From Sulfitobacter pontiacus (GTDB lineage Bacteria > Pseudomonadota > Alphaproteobacteria > Rhodobacterales > Rhodobacteraceae): a DNA stretch of 64,000 nt. The notes under the pieces are model-generated. The model worked only from the letters and a program-made list of their open reading frames with translations. It searched no databases and had not been told where the DNA came from. Below, piece by piece: positions 60,591 through 64,000 of the stretch. The stretch's first letter is position 1. Each line of letters starts with the position of its first letter. The stretch covers positions 2,443,501-2,507,500 of the forward strand of contig NZ_CP160849.1 of NCBI RefSeq assembly GCF_040790665.1. Reading direction: 5' to 3'. The position numbers and the translations under genes were made by a program.

Positions 60591-61157
60591 ATGAAAACGC
60601 GTGAGGACGTACGTCGGTTCTGGCTGGATGAAACTGGGCCTGCGGGATGGTATGCGGTGGATGATGACCTTGATGCCGCGATCCGGTCACAGTTTCTGGA
60701 CACCTGGTCGCTTATCGGGACCCATCGGTTGGACCATTGGCTGACCGATGCGAAAGGCACTTTGGCCTATCTCATTCTAGCGGATCAGTTTCCGCGCAAT
60801 ATGTTTCGTGGGCAGGGGAAGGCGTTTTCGACCGATCTGCGGGCCCTGCGGGCAGCTCAAACCGCTGTGCGCAACGAATGGGATAGACTTATTGCGCCGC
60901 CTGAACGGCAATTTTTTTACCTTCCGTTCATGCATTCAGAAAGTCTGACCGATCAGGATCACTGCGTTCGGCTGGTCGTTGACCGTATGCCCGACGCCGA
61001 GGATACGCTGCGGCATGCGCGCGCGCATCGAAAGGTGATCCGGCAATTCGGCAGATTTCCCTATCGCAACAACGCCTTGGGTCGGCGAAGCACCGCCGCT
61101 GAAACCGAATATCTTGACGACGGGGGGTATGCCTATACCCTGCGGACACTCACGTAA
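60591..61157 (+). CDS. DUF924 family protein
   Basis: 188 residues from the ATG at 60591 (AAAGGAGG upstream). DUF924 marks: VRRFWLDETGPAGWYAVDDDLDAAIRSQFLDTW, LAYLILADQFPRNMFRGQGKAFSTDLRAL, FFYLPFMHSESLTDQDHCV and FGRFPYRNNALGR. All-helical TPR-like soluble protein, widespread in proteobacteria, function unknown. It is monocistronic with its own promoter; lpd follows after 107 nt with a separate operator. Confidence 0.88.
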   Translation: MKTREDVRRFWLDETGPAGWYAVDDDLDAAIRSQFLDTWSLIGTHRLDHWLTDAKGTLAYLILADQFPRNMFRGQGKAFSTDLRALRAAQTAVRNEWDRLIAPPERQFFYLPFMHSESLTDQDHCVRLVVDRMPDAEDTLRHARAHRKVIRQFGRFPYRNNALGRRSTAAETEYLDDGGYAYTLRTLT

Positions 61158-61216
61158 GTGCGGGTTAGGCGGTTTGATCCTGGGTCGGAATTCTCCGAGT
61201 TGCTGACGCTCGCGAG

Positions 61217-61236
61217 ATAGTTTACCACTAAACTAA
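61217..61236. promoter_or_regulatory. Palindromic operator upstream of lpd
   Basis: ATAGTTTA-CCAC-TAAACTAA, the same arms as at 48243-48262 before pdhA (one mismatch at the outer base), 29-48 nt upstream of the lpd ATG. Confidence 0.72.
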
Positions 61237-61264
61237 ATTTCAATACGTGCTGCGAGGTTGCATA

Positions 61265-62659
61265 ATGGCTGCGAAATCCTTTGATCTGATCGTGATTGGT
61301 GCGGGGCCGGGGGGCTATGTTGCGGCCATCCGGGGCGCGCAACTGGGGCTTTCGGTCGCCATTGTAGAGCGTGAGCACCTAGGCGGCATTTGTCTTAACT
61401 GGGGCTGTATCCCGACCAAAGCGCTTTTGCGGTCGTCGGAAGTATTCCACCTGATGCAGCGGGCAAGCGAGTTTGGCCTGAAGGCAGACAATATCGGCTA
61501 TGATCTGGAGGCAGTTGTCAAGCGGTCGCGCAAGGTTGCGGGGCAGCTGTCCGGCGGTATCGGGCATTTGATGAAAAAGAACAAAGTCTCGGTCTTCATG
61601 GGCGCGGCAACGTTAGCGGGCAAAGGTAAAGTGTCGGTTAAGTCGAAAGACGGGGAAGAGACGCTGATCGCCAAGAATATCGTACTGGCGACCGGTGCGC
61701 GGGCCCGCAACCTGCCTGGGCTGGAAGCAGACGGAAAACGCGTGTGGATGTACAAGGATGCCTTGCAGCCGCCCCATATGCCGAAAAAGCTGCTGGTGAT
61801 CGGATCTGGCGCGATCGGTATCGAATTCGCAAGCTTTTACAATACCTTGGGCGCAGACACGACTGTTGTCGAGGTGATGGATCGTATCCTTCCCGTCGAG
61901 GATGAAGAGATCAGCAAATTTGCGAAAAAGCAGTTCGAAAAACAGGGCATGAAGATCATGCAGAAGGCCGTTGTCAAACAACTGGACCGCGCTGATGACA
62001 AGGTGACTGCCCATATCGAAACGGGCGGCAAGGTGACCAAGCATGAGTTTGACACCGTGATCTCCGCCGTAGGTATCGTTGGCAATGTCGAGGATCTTGG
62101 GCTGGAGGATCTGGGCGTGAAAATTGATCGGACCCATGTCGTGACCGATGAATATTGCCGGACCGGCGTCGAGGGGCTGTATGCCATCGGTGACATCGCC
62201 GGTGCCCCTTGGTTGGCGCATAAAGCCTCGCACGAGGGGGTGATGGTCGCCGAATTGATCGCGGGTCAACACACGCACCCGGTCAAACCGGAATCCATCG
62301 CCGGCTGCACCTATTGTCACCCGCAGGTCGCGTCCGTCGGGTATACGGAAGCCAAGGCGAAAGAGCTTGGCTTTGACGTTAAGGTGGGTCGCTTCCCCTT
62401 TATCGGGAATGGCAAGGCGATTGCCCTTGGCGAGCCCGAGGGGATGATCAAAACCGTCTTTGACGCAAAAACAGGCGAATTGCTTGGCGCGCATATGGTG
62501 GGCGCCGAGGTGACCGAGCTGATCCAGGGCTATGTCGTGGGGCGTCAGCTTGAGACCACCGAAGAAGACCTGATGAACACCGTCTTCCCGCACCCGACCT
62601 TGTCAGAAATGATGCATGAATCCGTGCTGGATGCTTACGGACGCGTTATTCATATGTAG
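61265..62659 (+). CDS. lpd: Dihydrolipoyl dehydrogenase
   Basis: 464 residues from the ATG at 61265. FAD motif IVIGAGPGGYVAAIRGAQLG at 9-28, redox pair in GGICLNWGCIPTKAL (Cys43, Cys48), NAD motif IGSGAIGIEFASF near residue 180, and the C-terminal catalytic HPTLSEMMHESVLDAYGR. As E3 it reoxidises lipoyl groups of PDH and 2-oxoacid complexes. It stands alone, 13 kb from pdhABC, but shares the operator with pdhA, which links it to PDH. Confidence 0.97.
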   Translation: MAAKSFDLIVIGAGPGGYVAAIRGAQLGLSVAIVEREHLGGICLNWGCIPTKALLRSSEVFHLMQRASEFGLKADNIGYDLEAVVKRSRKVAGQLSGGIGHLMKKNKVSVFMGAATLAGKGKVSVKSKDGEETLIAKNIVLATGARARNLPGLEADGKRVWMYKDALQPPHMPKKLLVIGSGAIGIEFASFYNTLGADTTVVEVMDRILPVEDEEISKFAKKQFEKQGMKIMQKAVVKQLDRADDKVTAHIETGGKVTKHEFDTVISAVGIVGNVEDLGLEDLGVKIDRTHVVTDEYCRTGVEGLYAIGDIAGAPWLAHKASHEGVMVAELIAGQHTHPVKPESIAGCTYCHPQVASVGYTEAKAKELGFDVKVGRFPFIGNGKAIALGEPEGMIKTVFDAKTGELLGAHMVGAEVTELIQGYVVGRQLETTEEDLMNTVFPHPTLSEMMHESVLDAYGRVIHM

Positions 62660-62694
62660 CCTTTGCCCGCGCATAGCGGGGTCCTGATCTTTGC

Positions 62695-62730
62695 AACGCC
62701 CGGTGACAAATTCAATGTTGCCGGGCGTTT
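62695..62730 (+). terminator. Terminator of lpd
   Basis: Stem AACGCCCGG / CCGGGCGTT, with further pairing towards the loop, then TTT; 36 nt after lpd. Confidence 0.75.
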
Positions 62731-62770
62731 GCCGTCGTAATGGCAGCCCAAAATGCGCCGCGATAATGTC

Positions 62771-62785
62771 GTTCCCCTTGTGTTC
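62771..62785. promoter_or_regulatory. SOS box (LexA site) upstream of uvrA
   Basis: GTTC-CCCTTGT-GTTC, an exact match to the alphaproteobacterial LexA consensus GTTC-N7-GTTC, 64-78 nt before the uvrA start. Confidence 0.85.
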
Positions 62786-62848
62786 TTATTTTTTCGTTGG
62801 AGAATCCGTAGCACGCACCTATGTACTAAGCGTTAACGGGGGTCCGAT

Positions 62849-64000
62849 ATGGCTGAGCTAAAGAACATCGAAGTGCGCGGCGCGCGCGAACACAATCTAA
62901 AGAACATCGACGTGGACATTCCGCGCGATAAGCTGGTTGTGATTACCGGGCTTTCCGGGTCGGGTAAATCGAGCCTCGCGTTCGATACGATCTATGCCGA
63001 AGGGCAGCGACGCTATGTGGAATCGCTCAGCGCCTATGCGCGGCAATTCCTTGATATGATGCAGAAACCCGATGTGGATCACATCAGCGGCCTGTCGCCA
63101 GCGATTTCGATTGAACAGAAGACCACGTCGAAAAACCCCCGCTCTACCGTGGGGACGGTCACCGAGATTTATGACTATATGCGCCTGCTTTTTGCGCGCG
63201 TCGGCACGCCCTATTCCCCCGCGACCGGCAAGCCAATCGAGGCGCAGCAGGTGCAGGATATGGTCGACCGCGTGATGACCATGCCCGAAGGCACGCGCGC
63301 CTACCTGTTGGCCCCGATCATTCGTGACCGGAAGGGCGAGTACCGCAAAGAGTTCCTTGAGCTGCGCAAGCAGGGCTTTCAGCGAGTAAAAGTGAACGGC
63401 GAATTTTACGAACTGGACGAGCCGCCCACGCTGGACAAGAAGTTCCGCCATGACATCGACGTGGTTGTCGACCGTATCGTGGTGCGTGAGGGGCTAGAGA
63501 CACGCTTGGCGGATTCCCTGCGCACAGCGCTTGATCTGGCTGATGGGATCGCCGTGCTGGAAACCGCCCCGACCGAGGGCGAGCCCGAGCGTCATACCTT
63601 CAGCGAAAAATTTGCCTGTCCTGTCAGCGGCTTCACGATCCCCGAGATCGAGCCGCGTCTGTTTTCATTCAACGCTCCTTTCGGTGCCTGTCCGTCCTGT
63701 GATGGTCTGGGCAAGGAGTTGTTTTTTGATGAACGCCTTGTGGTGCCCGACCAGAACCTCAAGGTCTATGACGGTGCGCTGGCCCCGTGGCGCAAGGGTA
63801 AGTCCCCGTATTTCAAGCAAACGATCGAAGCCATCGCAAAACACTATCAATTTAGTGAAAATACGCGGTGGAAAGATCTGCCCGAGAAGGTGCAGCAGGT
63901 GTTCCTGCATGGCTCCGGCAAGGAAGAGATCAAGTTCCGCTATGACGAAGGCGGCCGTGTGTACGAGGTCAGCCGCGTTTTCGAAGGGGTGATCCCCAAT
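62849..64000 (+). CDS. uvrA: Excinuclease ABC subunit A, N-terminal part
   Basis: The first 384 residues of UvrA; the gene runs off the window. Walker A of the first ATPase is GLSGSGKSS (about residues 31-39), followed by [69 protein letters not shown] first zinc-finger region with CPVSGFTI and ACPSCDGLG follows around residue 255-290. UvrA recognises helix-distorting DNA damage and loads UvrB. The GGGGGTCCGAT before the ATG includes a weak ribosome site, and the SOS box suggests LexA control. Confidence 0.97.
   Translation, partial: MAELKNIEVRGAREHNLKNIDVDIPRDKLVVITGLSGSGKSSLAFDTIYAEGQRRYVESLSAYARQFLDMMQKPDVDHISGLSPAISIEQKTTSKNPRSTVGTVTEIYDYMRLLFARVGTPYSPATGKPIEAQQVQDMVDRVMTMPEGTRAYLLAPIIRDRKGEYRKEFLELRKQGFQRVKVNGEFYELDEPPTLDKKFRHDIDVVVDRIVVREGLETRLADSLRTALDLADGIAVLETAPTEGEPERHTFSEKFACPVSGFTIPEIEPRLFSFNAPFGACPSCDGLGKELFFDERLVVPDQNLKVYDGALAPWRKGKSPYFKQTIEAIAKHYQFSENTRWKDLPEKVQQVFLHGSGKEEIKFRYDEGGRVYEVSRVFEGVIPN

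Noticed and set aside
1-64000. tRNA, rRNA, CRISPR arrays and insertion sequences
   Set aside because: The gaps between genes were read for cloverleaf ends, spaced repeats and transposase-like frames, and none was found.

Overview
The window comes from an alphaproteobacterium of the order Rhodobacterales, most likely the Roseobacter group. The reasons are: high GC with strong third-position GC bias; an intact gene transfer agent (GTA) cluster of the Rhodobacter capsulatus type; a pyruvate dehydrogenase E1 beta carrying its own lipoyl domain; a NDUFA12-like complex I subunit; a GapR-type protein; an alphaproteobacterial SOS box (GTTC-N7-GTTC) and CtrA-like boxes (TTAA-N7-TTAA). The gene order fabD-fabG-acpP-fabF-mltG-GTA-cysE-pdhCBA-pgk-lpd-uvrA is housekeeping synteny of this clade. 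The genus cannot be fixed from the sequence alone.

Layout. 1-3.5 kb: end of a RidA-like gene, a NDUFA12-like gene and a DUF2155 gene, then aat-accC-accB on the minus strand. 3.8-9.1 kb: a five-gene ABC importer of the branched-chain/amide (HAAT) type with a Tat-exported binding protein. 9.3-14.0 kb: a four-gene signalling operon made of a ScfR-like regulator, a lone receiver, a two-helix membrane protein and a symporter-histidine kinase. 14.3-16.4 kb: a split YeeE/YedE sulfur permease with a DUF442 sulfur enzyme, then gapR. 16.6-20.8 kb: trigger factor, an FkbM methyltransferase, a lytic transglycosylase lipoprotein and rpsF-rpsR-rplI. 21-29.1 kb: a YceI protein facing a cytochrome b561-YceI fusion, then the fatty acid genes and mltG. 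29.1-43.4 kb: the GTA cluster, with every structural gene from g1 to g15 intact and mostly linked by ATGA overlaps. 43.5-64 kb: cysE, pdhABC, ftsB, pgk, two cyclophilins, a bactofilin/M23 peptidase pair, DUF455, bcp, an AsmA-like giant, queA, an MFS transporter, DUF924, lpd and the start of uvrA.

What stands out. (1) The regulator at 9.3-10.6 kb has the DNA-binding and C-terminal cysteine parts of the ScfR/RamB/PccR family. In place of a recognisable ImmA/IrrE-like centre it carries a segment that aligns without gaps to the phospho-histidine helix of the kinase encoded 3 kb downstream, keeping the H-E-x-x-T motif. With the receiver, the two-helix protein (which resembles a symporter small subunit) and the symporter-kinase, it suggests an undescribed relay that senses a solute, perhaps a short carboxylate. 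(2) pdhA and lpd, 13 kb apart, share the palindrome TAGTTTA-N4-TAAACTA, so the whole PDH complex appears to sit under one regulator. (3) CtrA-like boxes lie ahead of both the GTA promoter region and the M23-bactofilin operon. (4) A 44-codon ORF fills the gap between GTA g2 and g3. (5) A terminator hairpin sits inside the predicted GTA leader.

Limits: all family calls are from reading motifs and lengths, with no database search. No tRNA, rRNA, CRISPR array or insertion sequence was seen, and no gene-free stretch exceeds about 300 bases.
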